The notes below the pieces were generated by a model. It had not been told where the DNA came from. It searched no databases and was given only the letters and a program-made list of their open reading frames with translations. The translations under genes were made by a program, and so were the position numbers. 64,000 bases of DNA, taken from Arthrobacter sp. zg-Y20. Its GTDB lineage: Bacteria; Actinomycetota; Actinomycetes; Actinomycetales; Micrococcaceae. This document shows positions 18,359 to 26,352 of this stretch, piece by piece. The DNA lies in NCBI RefSeq assembly GCF_030142075.1, contig NZ_CP126241.1:1240001-1304000 (forward strand), written 5' to 3'. Positions within the stretch are counted from its first letter, which is position 1, and every line of letters starts with the position of its first letter.

Positions 18359-19297
18359 GTGCCGATGGTAGGAATAGCCGTCGCCTGTGCCCTTGCCAGT
18401 GCCTTTTTCCTGGCATTCGGGGCCCAGCGCCAAGGCAGCGCGGTGAGCGCCGACACCGGCGGGCTGGCCCTGAACTCGTCGGGTTTCACCCGACTGCTGC
18501 GCAACCCCCGGTGGCTGTTCGGCCTGCTGCTGCTGGGCATCGGCATGGGCCTGAACGTGGCCGCGCTCTCCATGGCCCCGCTGACCGTCGTCCAGCCGAT
18601 CGGGTCCCTTGCCCTGGTAATCACCACGGTGGTGAACTCACGGGACCAGGGGCTGCGGCTGAACCGCATTACAGTGGCGGCTATCGCAGCATGTGTGGCA
18701 GGCAGCATGCTCTTTGTGTCCCTCGCCATCGCGGCCACCCGCTCGGGCCAGCCGGTGGATTCGGCGCAGGAAGTGACAATTGTCCTCATCCTGGCGGTTG
18801 TGGTGGTGTTCTTCGGCGGCTTGAACCTGCTTTTCGGGAAGCGGTTGAAAGCCATCGCGCACATTCTGGGGGCGGGTATCCTGTTCGGCTTCGTGGCGGT
18901 GCTGACCAAGGTCATCATCGGGGACCTGCTCAACCCCAACGGGCGCTTCCTTTGGAACGTGCCCTGGTACACGCTGCTGGGAATTGCGGTGGCCGGAGCC
19001 TTGGGTTCATGGTTTGTGCAGAACGCGTACTCCAGCGGTCCACCGGACCTGGTGATCGCCGGACTGACGGTGATCGATCCAATGGTCGGGATCGCGATCG
19101 GAATCGGGGTGCTGAATGAATTGCGTCCCGATGTGCCCGCAGTGACTGCCGTAGCCATGGCCGTGGCAGGTCTGATTGCTATTGTTGGGGTCGTTGCCCT
19201 CTCGCGGTACCACCCTGATGTCATTCAGAGGCGGAATGAAGAACGGAGGCGGCAGAAGCTGGCCTCCAAGACCCCGAAAGCAGGACCACTCACGTGA
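18359..19297 (+). CDS. DMT-superfamily (NIPA-like) transporter
   Basis: A 312-residue protein with about nine or ten hydrophobic segments and the inverted-repeat layout of drug/metabolite transporters. The segment APLTVVQPIGSLALVITTVV in the first half and PDLVIAGLTVIDPMVGIAIG in the second half are the paired helix ends seen in NIPA/EamA-like proteins. The protein ends in a basic cytosolic tail. Its stop overlaps the GTG start of the glycosyltransferase by four bases (GTGA), so the two are translated together. The substrate is unknown; the coupling suggests that it serves the glycosyltransferase pathway, for example by moving a lipid-linked or nucleotide precursor. Confidence 0.8.
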   Translation: MPMVGIAVACALASAFFLAFGAQRQGSAVSADTGGLALNSSGFTRLLRNPRWLFGLLLLGIGMGLNVAALSMAPLTVVQPIGSLALVITTVVNSRDQGLRLNRITVAAIAACVAGSMLFVSLAIAATRSGQPVDSAQEVTIVLILAVVVVFFGGLNLLFGKRLKAIAHILGAGILFGFVAVLTKVIIGDLLNPNGRFLWNVPWYTLLGIAVAGALGSWFVQNAYSSGPPDLVIAGLTVIDPMVGIAIGIGVLNELRPDVPAVTAVAMAVAGLIAIVGVVALSRYHPDVIQRRNEERRRQKLASKTPKAGPLT

Positions 19298-20490
19298 CCG
19301 ATTCACCGGTAGACAAACCGCTGACGATCCTTATTGCCTGTGACACCTATCCTCCCCACCTGAACGGTGCCGCCCAGTTCGGCTACCGGCTGGCGCGCGG
19401 GATGCATGGGCGCGGACACAATGTCCACGTCCTGGCCCCGAACGACGTCGACGGCGGCAGCCGTTCCGACCTTGAAGGGCAGTGGCCGGTCCACCGCCTC
19501 CGCTCGCACGGAGTGCCCACCCACGAGTACTGGCGGATCTGCCTGCCGTGGGAGATCAAGAAGGAAATCACCCTGCTGTTCGACCGGGTGCAGCCCGACG
19601 TCGTACATATCCAGTGCCATTACATGGTGGGCGACTACACCCTCCAGGAAGCCCGCAAACGCGGCATCCGCGTTATTGCCACCAACCACTTCATGCCGGA
19701 GAACCTGGACCCGTTCCTGCCGTTCCCTAAGTGGGTCAAGCGGATTGTCGCCAAGAACTCCTGGAAGGACATGGGCAAGGTGATGGGGCAGGCCGCCGTC
19801 GTCACCACGCCCACTCCGCTGGCGGCGGAAGCCATGCACCGCCACGCGTTCCTGCACGAGGTGATGCCGCTGTCCAACGGTATCGACGCCTCCGTCTACG
19901 AGCTGCATCCCGGTGAGGAAATAGCTCCGCACCCGGGCCCCACCGTGCTGTTTGTCGGCCGGCTCGCCGAAGAGAAACACGTGGACGTCCTGATCGACGC
20001 CGTGGCCAAGACCCCGGCGGAGCTGGGCGTACGTGCCGAAATTGTGGGCGGCGGAGAAGTGAAGCCGGCGCTGCAGGCCCAGGCTCAGCGGCTTGGTCTG
20101 GGGGACCGAGTGGTGTTCCGCGGGCTGGTCAGTGATGAAGAGTTGCGGGAGGCCTACCTCCGGGCGGATATTTTCTGTATGCCCGGCACTGCCGAACTGC
20201 AGTCCCTGGTAACCCTGGAAGCCATGTCCGCGTCCAAGCCGGTCCTGCTGGCGGACGCCATGGCGCTGCCGCACCTGGTGGACAAGGGGCGCAACGGCTA
20301 CCTCTTCACCCCGGGCAACAGCGACGAGCTGGCGGGCCGCCTCACGGAAATCCTGGAACTCTCGCCCGAGGACCGGCAGAAGATGGGTGAGGCGAGCCGC
20401 GACATGGTGGACAGGCACAGCCTTGATGCCACGCTGGCCACGTTCGAGAAGCTCTACCGCCAGGCAGAACCCGAGGCTGTACGGCCCTAG
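19294..20490 (+). CDS. GT4 family glycosyltransferase (MgtA/Pim-like)
   Basis: A 398-residue retaining GT-B glycosyltransferase. The N-terminal acceptor domain starts LIACDTYPPHLNGAAQFGYR with HVLAPND, typical of lipid mannosyl- or glucosyltransferases of the PimB/PimC/MgtA group. The C-terminal donor domain has LFVGRLAEEKHVDVLIDA, the GGGE loop, and the E-x7-E nucleotide-sugar motif in AELQSLVTLEAMSASKPV. There are no membrane helices, as expected for a peripheral enzyme. The GTG start overlaps the stop of the transporter gene. Acceptor and donor are not proven; a mannolipid or glycolipid role is inferred from family resemblance and the upstream phosphatidyltransferase. Confidence 0.88.
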   Translation: MTDSPVDKPLTILIACDTYPPHLNGAAQFGYRLARGMHGRGHNVHVLAPNDVDGGSRSDLEGQWPVHRLRSHGVPTHEYWRICLPWEIKKEITLLFDRVQPDVVHIQCHYMVGDYTLQEARKRGIRVIATNHFMPENLDPFLPFPKWVKRIVAKNSWKDMGKVMGQAAVVTTPTPLAAEAMHRHAFLHEVMPLSNGIDASVYELHPGEEIAPHPGPTVLFVGRLAEEKHVDVLIDAVAKTPAELGVRAEIVGGGEVKPALQAQAQRLGLGDRVVFRGLVSDEELREAYLRADIFCMPGTAELQSLVTLEAMSASKPVLLADAMALPHLVDKGRNGYLFTPGNSDELAGRLTEILELSPEDRQKMGEASRDMVDRHSLDATLATFEKLYRQAEPEAVRP

Positions 20491-20562
20491 CGGGCGCAGA
20501 CGGCAATTGGTTCTGCGGCGCCCGCACGCACTAGGATGGCTTCATTGCCTGCGGGCAGCTAC

Positions 20563-20636
20563 GGGGCTGTAGCTCAGCTGGTCAGAGCAGCGGACTCATA
20601 ATCCGTGGGTCGTGGGTTCAAGCCCCACCAGCCCTA
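20563..20636 (+). tRNA. tRNA with CAT anticodon (elongator Met, or Ile2)
   Basis: A 74-base cloverleaf: acceptor GGGGCTG/CAGCCCT (G1-U72 wobble), anticodon stem GCGGA/TCCGT with loop CTCATAA, T-arm GTGGGTTCAAGCCCCAC, discriminator A. CCA is not encoded (CCC follows). The anticodon stem lacks the three G-C pairs of initiator tRNA, so it is either elongator tRNA-Met or the lysidine-modified tRNA-Ile2; the sequence alone does not settle which. Confidence 0.9.
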
Positions 20637-20678
20637 CCCGTGTGAAGGGCCGGACAAGCGTTCCGGCTTGGCATCGCC

Positions 20679-20714
20679 AACACCCCGGTCTTCGGACCGG
20701 GGTGTTTTCTTTTG
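20679..20714 (+). terminator. Rho-independent terminator after the CAT tRNA
   Basis: A perfect 12-bp stem AACACCCCGGTC / GACCGGGGTGTT capped by a TTCG tetraloop and followed by TTCTTTT. Confidence 0.93.
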
Positions 20715-20734
20715 GGCTGAACATTGTGATCGTT

Positions 20735-20750
20735 GTTACTGGTGGGTAAC
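20735..20750. promoter_or_regulatory. Inverted repeat GTTAC-N6-GTAAC upstream of acyl-CoA dehydrogenase
   Basis: GTTACTGGTGGGTAAC lies 65 bases before the acyl-CoA dehydrogenase start, in a position to overlap the promoter. The form (5-bp arms, 6-bp centre) fits a dimeric repressor operator of TetR or GntR type. A weak CRP-like match (TGTGATCGTTGTTACT, 20725-20740) overlaps it. No cognate regulator is adjacent. Confidence 0.4.
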
Positions 20751-20815
20751 ATAGGTTCTGCCGGTCCCCGAAGGGTGCCGGTGATCACCGATGATCAGCA
20801 GCGAAGGATATTTCC

Positions 20816-22000
20816 ATGGCAACTATCGACGTCGACAACCTTCCGTACGCGGACGGCGACTTCTACGCATTCGAGGACCTCCTCACGGACAAGGAGCGCG
20901 ACCGCCTGCACGAGATCCGTGCCTGGCTCGCCAAAGAGGTCAAGCCGCACGCCGCTGATTGGTGGAACGCCGGTGAATTCCCGCACCACATGATCCCCAA
21001 GATTGCCGAACTGGACGTCATGAGCCCGGTGTACCGCCAGGGCTACTCCAACCTGTTCGCCGGCCTGTGCCACGCAGAGGTCACCCGCGCCGACACCTCC
21101 TTCGCCACCTTCCTGGGTGTCCACGACGGACTCTTCACCGGCTCCATCGAGGCGCTGGCCTCCGAGGAGCAGAAGGCTGCCTGGCTGCCGGACATCTACG
21201 CCATGAAGAAGATCGGCGCCTTCGGCCTGACCGAGCCGCTCGGCGGGTCCGACGTGGCCGGCGGCACGCGCACCACCGCCCGCCGCGACGGCGACAACTG
21301 GATCCTGAATGGCGAAAAGCGCTGGATCGGCAATGCGACGTTCTCCGACTGGGTAGTCATTTACGCCCGCGACGTTGAGGACAATCAGGTCAAGGGCTTC
21401 ATGGTGGACACCAAGACCCCCGGCTACAGTGCCACCAAGATCGAGAACAAGATCGCCCTGCGCACCGTCCAGAACGCTGACATTGTGCTGGACAACGTGG
21501 TGGTCAGCGACGACTTCCACCTCAAGGGCGCCAACAGCTTCCGCGACACCAACAAGGTCCTGAAGGTCACCCGCCTTGCCGTCGCCTGGCAGGCCGTAGG
21601 CCAGCAGATGGCCGCCTTCGACATTGCCCGCAAGTACGCGGTGGAACGGCACCAGTTCGGCAAGCCGCTGGCCTCGTTCCAGCTGGTGCAGGAACAGCTC
21701 GTGAAGATCCTGGGCAACACCGTCAGCTCCCTCGGCATGATGGTGCGCCTGGCGCAGCTCGAGGACCTGGGCCAGGCGAAGGACGAACAGTCAGCGCTGG
21801 CCAAGGCCTTCACCACTGCACGGATGCGTGAATCCGTCGCCATGGGCAGGAGCATCCTGGGCGGCAACGGCATTGTCACCGACTACGGCATGGCCAAGGT
21901 CTTCGCTGACGCCGAGGCCATCTACTCGTACGAAGGCACCTACGAAATCAACACACTGGTCACCGCCCGGGCAATCACCGGCGTGACCGCGTTCGTCTAG
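20816..22000 (+). CDS. Acyl-CoA dehydrogenase, glutaryl-CoA dehydrogenase-like
   Basis: An FAD-dependent acyl-CoA dehydrogenase of 394 residues. Signatures are FGLTEPLGGSDVAGGTRTTA (acyl-CoA/FAD binding), WILNGEKRWIGNATFSDW, RHQFGKPLASFQLVQEQL and the C-terminal SYEGTYEINTLVTARAITG, in which Glu373 is the catalytic base. The YEGTY-x-I-N-T-L-V-x-x-R-x-I-T-G ending and the early SPVYRQGYSN region point to the glutaryl-CoA dehydrogenase branch, used in lysine and tryptophan breakdown. The gene is a single transcription unit: the tRNA terminator lies before it and a hairpin after it. The substrate is inferred and could be another short acyl-CoA. Confidence 0.88.
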   Translation: MATIDVDNLPYADGDFYAFEDLLTDKERDRLHEIRAWLAKEVKPHAADWWNAGEFPHHMIPKIAELDVMSPVYRQGYSNLFAGLCHAEVTRADTSFATFLGVHDGLFTGSIEALASEEQKAAWLPDIYAMKKIGAFGLTEPLGGSDVAGGTRTTARRDGDNWILNGEKRWIGNATFSDWVVIYARDVEDNQVKGFMVDTKTPGYSATKIENKIALRTVQNADIVLDNVVVSDDFHLKGANSFRDTNKVLKVTRLAVAWQAVGQQMAAFDIARKYAVERHQFGKPLASFQLVQEQLVKILGNTVSSLGMMVRLAQLEDLGQAKDEQSALAKAFTTARMRESVAMGRSILGGNGIVTDYGMAKVFADAEAIYSYEGTYEINTLVTARAITGVTAFV

Positions 22001-22039
22001 GAACGCCGTGTCCGGTTGATGAAAGCCGGCACATGAATA

Positions 22040-22070
22040 CCGGCCGGAGTCCCGCAAGGGTTCCGGCCGG
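22040..22070. terminator. Hairpin terminator between acyl-CoA dehydrogenase and M23 gene
   Basis: Stem CCGGCCGGA / TCCGGCCGG around an inner CCC/GGG pair, followed by TTCCGTTTAA on the plus strand. It lies between two convergent genes and may act in both directions. Confidence 0.65.
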
Positions 22071-22076
22071 TTCCGT

Positions 22077-22646
22077 TTAATAGCCGGAATCCGGCACCGG
22101 CAGCAGCACCGAGGGGCGGCGGTCGCCAACGTAGTTGAGTGGATTCACGTACGCCCCGTGCAGCCGGACGCCCCAGTGCAGGCACTGCCCGCTGCAGTGC
22201 ACCCCTCCAGCCCCGCCGGACGCGGATGCCACCATCCCGACGGGGGAGCCGCGGGACACGGCGCTGCCGGCCGGCACCAGCGGTTCCACGGATTCGAAGC
22301 TGCTCTTGAGGCCACCGCCGTGGTCGATCGTGATCAGGGGACGGTTGACCACCACACCGGCGAAGGCCACGCGGCCATCCGCCGGCGCCAGGACGAGCAC
22401 GCCCGGAACAGCGGGAAGGTCCACCCCGCGGTGCCCGGCCTGCCAGCGCCGGGACGGGGGATCGAAGCCGCGGATCTGCTCCGGCGCCGGGACCGGATCC
22501 AGCGGCCAGCTCCACGGCGGGGAGTATGCGGCGGGCGGGGTACGCAAAGCCGATGCTGACGGCGGGGCGGGCAGCGCAAGGACCGGCACCGCCAGGCCCG
22601 TGGCCAACAGTGCCGCGGCAGCACGGCGGAAGCGTCCATTTGGCAT
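22077..22646 (-). CDS. Degenerate M23 (LytM-type) peptidase-domain protein, secreted
   Basis: A 189-residue exported protein. Residues 1-34 are a Sec signal peptide (NGRFRRAAAALLATGLA ... ASA). The M23 domain keeps the three zinc ligands: His72 and Asp76 in GHRGVDL, and His157 in CLHWGVRL. The two catalytic histidines of active LytM enzymes are gone: the first position of H-x-H is Cys155, and the usual YAHL histidine is Ser119 in SSFESV. The protein is therefore more likely a regulator or binder of peptidoglycan than an active endopeptidase. The short ATG start is chosen because it places the signal peptide at the N-terminus; a longer frame runs up into the rpsB leader. Divergent M23 genes next to rpsB are common in actinobacteria. 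Confidence 0.85.
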   Translation of the reverse strand: MPNGRFRRAAAALLATGLAVPVLALPAPPSASALRTPPAAYSPPWSWPLDPVPAPEQIRGFDPPSRRWQAGHRGVDLPAVPGVLVLAPADGRVAFAGVVVNRPLITIDHGGGLKSSFESVEPLVPAGSAVSRGSPVGMVASASGGAGGVHCSGQCLHWGVRLHGAYVNPLNYVGDRRPSVLLPVPDSGY

Positions 22647-23112
22647 GGGGCACAGCCTGGGCTTTCCCCGGCGCGGAGAGACCGGTGCGGGCCCCCGGGT
22701 GGATGGATCCGGGCCCGAATCCGGCAGGGGAGGAAGGGTGGGCCCGGATGGTGCGGGCGGACGCCGGCAGTCCTGGGCTGTAGTACACTTGTCGGAGCAG
22801 CTTGCTGTGCCATGGGACCTGCCCGGACGTGTTTTATCCACCGCCGGTCCCGCGCCTGGGAGTCGGACCATATCGGCCCGCATCCCATTCACTGGCACTG
22901 GAATCTGACTACGCGTGTCCCAATTATCCCCGTCAAAGGGGGTGCTTCTCCAACGGTCCGGCAACGCCGGCAGGGGGAGCGCGTCGATGCCTGAAAGGGT
23001 AGCGGCTGATGGACACCAGGAGCTCCGCCCGACCGGGCGTACAGCTAAAACCGTCAATTGGCAGTAGGACCAGTGCGCCGTGCGCACGGCTGCTGCCGGA
23101 AGGAGTGACGAC
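22647..23112 (+). promoter_or_regulatory. Divergent intergenic region and long 5' leader of rpsB
   Basis: These 466 bases hold no convincing gene. A TAGTACACT element at 22781-22789 (with TACACT as possible -10) is the best rpsB promoter candidate and would leave a leader of roughly 315 bases. In the leader, a CCCC-GTCAAA-GGGG hairpin (22931-22945) and several GC-rich stems are visible. Ribosomal-protein leaders often bind their own protein (S2 here), but no known leader family is recognised. Confidence 0.4.
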
Positions 23113-23982
23113 ATGCCCGTCGTTACCATGCGCCAGCTGCTCGACAGCGGCGTTCACTTTGGTCACCAGACCCGCCGTTGGAACCCGAAGATGAAGCGCT
23201 TCATCTTCACCGAGCGCAACGGCATCTACATCATTGACCTGCAGCAGTCGCTGTCCTACATCGACCGTGCCTACGAGTTCGTCAAGGCCACTGTGGCCCA
23301 CGGCGGTACCGTACTGTTCGTCGGTACCAAGAAGCAGGCTCAGGAAGCCATCGCCGAGCAGGCCACCCGTGTTGGCCAGCCGTACGTCAACCAGCGCTGG
23401 CTCGGTGGCATGCTCACCAACTTCCAGACTGTTGCCAAGCGTATCCAGCGCATGAAGGAACTCGAAGAGATCAACTTCGAGGACGTCGCTTCCTCCGGCC
23501 ACACCAAGAAGGAGCTCCTGCTCCTCAAGCGTGAACTGACCAAGCTGCAGAACAACCTCGGCGGTATCCGCAACCTGACCAAGGCACCGTCCGTGCTCTG
23601 GGTTGTTGACACCCCGAAGGAACACCTCGCCATTGACGAGGCCAAGAAGCTGAACATCCCCGTTGTTGCCATCCTGGACAGCAACTGCGATCCGGACGAT
23701 GTCGACTTCCCGATCCCGGGCAACGACGACGCCATCCGCTCCGTGAACCTGCTGACCCGCGTCATTGCCGACGCCGTTGCCGAAGGCCTCATCGCCCGCA
23801 ACAACAAGGCCGCAGGCAACACCGAAGCACCGGCTGAGCCGCTGGCTGAGTGGGAGCGCGAACTGCTCGAGGGTGCTGCAGAGACCCCGGCAGCCGACGC
23901 TGCTGCAGAAGCTCCCGCTGCCGAAGCAACCGGCGTCGACGCCGTTGTGGATGCTCCGGCCGCTGAAGTAACCGAGAAGTAA
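23113..23982 (+). CDS. rpsB: 30S ribosomal protein S2
   Basis: Component of the small ribosomal subunit. The family core is complete: [65 protein letters not shown] and [20 protein letters not shown]. After residue 240 there is an acidic Ala/Glu/Pro-rich tail of about 45 residues typical of actinobacterial S2. Start ATG 23113 has GGAAGGAG nine bases upstream; the reading frame continues upstream but only through non-family sequence. It is followed by tsf after a 129-base spacer with two strong hairpins. Confidence 0.98.
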   Translation: MPVVTMRQLLDSGVHFGHQTRRWNPKMKRFIFTERNGIYIIDLQQSLSYIDRAYEFVKATVAHGGTVLFVGTKKQAQEAIAEQATRVGQPYVNQRWLGGMLTNFQTVAKRIQRMKELEEINFEDVASSGHTKKELLLLKRELTKLQNNLGGIRNLTKAPSVLWVVDTPKEHLAIDEAKKLNIPVVAILDSNCDPDDVDFPIPGNDDAIRSVNLLTRVIADAVAEGLIARNNKAAGNTEAPAEPLAEWERELLEGAAETPAADAAAEAPAAEATGVDAVVDAPAAEVTEK

Positions 23983-23997
23983 ATAACGAATTCCTTA

Positions 23998-24070
23998 GTC
24001 CGGGCGGTCCACCGCCCGGACCAGGTACCTGCGAGTGCGGCTGGCCGGTAATCCGGCCAGCCGCACTCGC
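23998..24070 (+). promoter_or_regulatory. Two strong hairpins between rpsB and tsf
   Basis: First stem GTCCGGGCGG / CCGCCCGGAC (23998-24021). Second is a perfect 18-bp stem from 24031 to 24070 with a TAAT loop. Neither is followed by a U-tract, and tsf starts 41 bases later. They are likely to adjust the rpsB to tsf ratio by partial termination or by blocking RNA decay. Confidence 0.7.
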
Positions 24071-24111
24071 GGAACCGCACCAATACTTATTACGGGAGGA
24101 CTGGAGTCCAA

Positions 24112-24951
24112 ATGGCGAACTACACCGCTGCTGACATCAAGGCACTGCGCGAGCGCACCGGCGCCGGCATGATGGATGTAAAGAAAGCTCTGGACGAGGC
24201 CAACGGCGATGCCGACAAGGCCATGGAGCTCATCCGCATCAAGGGCCTGAAGGGCGCTACCAAGCGTGAAGGCCGTTCCACCGCTGAGGGCCTGGTTGCT
24301 GCCAAGGTCATCGACGGCACCGTCGGCGTCATGATCGAACTCAACTGCGAGACCGACTTTGTTGCCAAGTCCGCCAAGTTCATCGAGCTGGCCGACAAGG
24401 TCCTGGCCGCTGCTGTTGAGTCCGCTGCTGCTGACGCCGAGACCCTCCTCGCCTACAACGTGGACGGCAAGCCCCTGTCCGAGATTGTTGTCGAAGAAGG
24501 CGCCATCCTGGGCGAAAAGGTTGTTGTCCGCCGCGTTGCACGCGTCGAGGGCAAGACCGTTGACGCCTACCTGCACAAGACCTCCAAGGATCTTCCGGCA
24601 CAGGTTGGCGTGCTGTTCGCCGTCGACGGCGAAGGCGCAGAAGCTGCCACCGCCGCACACGACGTTGCCGTGCACACCGCTGCATACGCTCCGACCTACC
24701 TGACCCGCGAGGAAGTTCCGGCAGAGACCGTCGAGAACGAACGCCGGATCGCAGATGAGACGGCACGCGCCGAGGGCAAGCCCGAAGCCGCGCTGACTAA
24801 GATCGTCGAAGGCCGCCTGACCGGTTTCTTCAAGGAAATCGTCCTGCTGGACCAGCCGTTCGCCAAGGACGCCAAGAAGACCGTCGGTAAGGTTCTCGAA
24901 GAAGCCGGTGTCACACCGGTCGGCTTCGCCCGCTTCCGCGTAGGCGCCTAA
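24112..24951 (+). CDS. tsf: Elongation factor Ts
   Basis: Guanine-nucleotide exchange factor for EF-Tu in translation. The N-terminal UBA-like domain reads IKALRERTGAGMMDVKKALD, followed by the core signature VGVMIELNCETDFVAKS and the dimerisation domain. The C-terminus ends GKVLEEAGVTPVGFARFRVG as in other actinobacterial EF-Ts. Length 279 aa is normal. The RBS GGGAGGA lies ahead of the ATG. It forms a transcription unit with rpsB and is closed by a strong terminator. Confidence 0.98.
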   Translation: MANYTAADIKALRERTGAGMMDVKKALDEANGDADKAMELIRIKGLKGATKREGRSTAEGLVAAKVIDGTVGVMIELNCETDFVAKSAKFIELADKVLAAAVESAAADAETLLAYNVDGKPLSEIVVEEGAILGEKVVVRRVARVEGKTVDAYLHKTSKDLPAQVGVLFAVDGEGAEAATAAHDVAVHTAAYAPTYLTREEVPAETVENERRIADETARAEGKPEAALTKIVEGRLTGFFKEIVLLDQPFAKDAKKTVGKVLEEAGVTPVGFARFRVGA

Positions 24952-24997
24952 TAACTTAGGACCAAACGGTTTCGACGAATACGTCATCATGACAGAG

Positions 24998-25028
24998 GGG
25001 GTGGTCACCGCGGGTGACCACCCCTTTT
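24998..25028 (+). terminator. Rho-independent terminator after tsf
   Basis: A perfect 12-bp stem GGGGTGGTCACC / GGTGACCACCCC with a 3-base loop, followed by TTTTG. It closes the rpsB-tsf unit before pyrH. Confidence 0.9.
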
Positions 25029-25088
25029 GCCTGTCCAGAACACCTCACTAGTCTTTAGAAGCAGCAGTACCTATGCCCGGGAGGCACA

Positions 25089-25820
25089 ATGGCCCACGTA
25101 CTCAAAGAATCCGATTCCCCGCGACGCCGCGTCCTGCTCAAACTCTCGGGTGAGGTGTTCGGCGGCGGCAAGCTCGGCGTGGACCCCGACACCGTGCGGG
25201 CAGTGGCCAAGCAGATCGCTGCAACTGTCGGCGAAGTGGAAGTGGCGATCGTCGTCGGCGGCGGTAACTTCTTCCGCGGCGCCGAGCTGTCCGTCAGCGG
25301 CATGGACCGCTCGCGCGCGGATTACATGGGGATGCTCGGCACCGTCATGAACTGCCTGGCCCTGCAGGACTTCCTGGAGCAGGCCGGCGTTGAAACCCGC
25401 GTGCAGAGTGCCATCACCATGGGCCAGGTTGCCGAGGCGTACATCCCGCGGCGTGCCATCCGCCACCTGGAAAAGGGCCGCGTGGTCATCTTCGGCGCCG
25501 GTGCCGGGCTGCCTTACTTCTCCACGGATACCGTCGCCGCCCAGCGTGCCCTCGAGGTCCATGCGGATGAGGTCCTTATGGCCAAGAGCGGCGTGGACGG
25601 CGTCTACACCGCCGATCCGAACAAGGATGCTTCGGCTGTTCGGCTGGAGACCCTGACGTACGACGACGCCCTGCGCCAGGACATCCGCGTTATGGACCAG
25701 ACGGCCATGACCATGTGCAAGGACAATGACCTGGACATGGTGGTCTTCGGCATGGAGGGTGAAGGCAACGTAACCCGTGCCATCCGCGGCGAGAAGATCG
25801 GCACCATCGTTTCCAACTAG
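25089..25820 (+). CDS. pyrH: UMP kinase
   Basis: Phosphorylates UMP to UDP in pyrimidine nucleotide synthesis. This is the bacterial amino-acid-kinase-fold enzyme: [12 protein letters not shown] (ATP-binding loop), [58 protein letters not shown] and a C-terminal [10 protein letters not shown]. Length 243 aa is standard. The ATG has GGGAGG upstream. Unlike in most relatives, frr does not follow at once; a 532-base non-coding stretch full of repeats lies between. Confidence 0.97.
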   Translation: MAHVLKESDSPRRRVLLKLSGEVFGGGKLGVDPDTVRAVAKQIAATVGEVEVAIVVGGGNFFRGAELSVSGMDRSRADYMGMLGTVMNCLALQDFLEQAGVETRVQSAITMGQVAEAYIPRRAIRHLEKGRVVIFGAGAGLPYFSTDTVAAQRALEVHADEVLMAKSGVDGVYTADPNKDASAVRLETLTYDDALRQDIRVMDQTAMTMCKDNDLDMVVFGMEGEGNVTRAIRGEKIGTIVSN

Positions 25821-25835
25821 CGGGTGCGGCTCTCG

Positions 25836-25932
25836 GGTCCCGCAGGGACCTGGAACGGCGGCAACGAAATCCCCTCGGCCGCAGGCGGCCTCCGGGATTT
25901 AAAGCCGCCTTCCTCCAGGTCCCTGCGGGACC
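25836..25932. repeat. 97-bp long inverted repeat after pyrH
   Basis: The outer arms are a perfect 19-bp inverted repeat (GGTCCCGCAGGGACCTGGA and its complement). Nested inside are AAATCCC/GGGATTT (25867-25873, 25894-25900), a GCGGC/GCCGC pair and a central GGCCGCAGGCGGCC. The whole can fold into one long cruciform or RNA hairpin starting 16 bases after the pyrH stop. No transposase or target duplication is visible. Confidence 0.75.
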
Positions 25933-26013
25933 GGCACGTCCTCCCAGTGGGGGACGGCAGCCAGTGACTTTTCCTGGGTGGTCACGGTTTGCGTTGCGGC
26001 CCGCAGAGTGGGG

Positions 26014-26280
26014 CTTCGCTCGGTGCAGGGAACCCGCACCCTTTTGCGCCGAAAGGGTTCCCCTCCACCTCGCTTCGCTCGGTGCAGGGAACCCGCACCC
26101 TTTTGCGCCGAAAGGGTTCCCTCCACCTCGCTTCGCTCGGTGCAGGGAACCCGCACCCTTTTGCGCCGAAAGGGTTCCCCTCCACCTCGCTTCGCTCGGT
26201 GCAGGGAACCCGCACCCTTTTGCGCCGAAAGGGTTCCCCTCCACCTCGCTTCGCTCGATGCAGGGAACCCGCACCCTTTT
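26014..26280. repeat. 59-bp tandem repeat, 4.5 copies, with internal hairpin
   Basis: Units start at 26014, 26073, 26131, 26190 and 26249. The last stops after 32 bases. Unit 2 is one C shorter, and unit 5 has one G-to-A change; otherwise the copies look identical. Each full unit contains GGGAACCC ... GGGTTCCC (8-bp arms) with an inner CCCTTTT/AAAGG complement, so each can form a stem-loop. There are no spacers, so it is not a CRISPR array. Frames read through it on both strands look like repeat artefacts. The array ends 72 bases before the frr start. Confidence 0.92.
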
Positions 26281-26352
26281 GGCTTAGGATGATATTAGAG
26301 TCCGGCCACTGAGCGAGAGTGCTTGGTGGACACTGTTTTTAGAGGAGATACC

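Noticed and set aside
20563-20636. Initiator tRNA-fMet
   Set aside because: The anticodon stem lacks the three consecutive G-C pairs of initiators and there is no C1-A72 type mismatch.
22647-23129. Longer N-terminus for the M23 protein
   Set aside because: It would bury the signal peptide in the middle of the protein and run through the rpsB promoter and leader.
26014-26280. CRISPR array
   Set aside because: The units follow each other directly with no unique spacers, and no cas gene is in the window. It is a plain tandem repeat.
25836-26280. Insertion sequence between pyrH and frr
   Set aside because: No transposase frame and no terminal inverted repeat with target duplication around the whole segment.
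25690-26312. Open frames on both strands through the 59-bp repeats
   Set aside because: The frames only restate the repeat, change frame at the unit that is one base shorter, and have no RBS or family resemblance.
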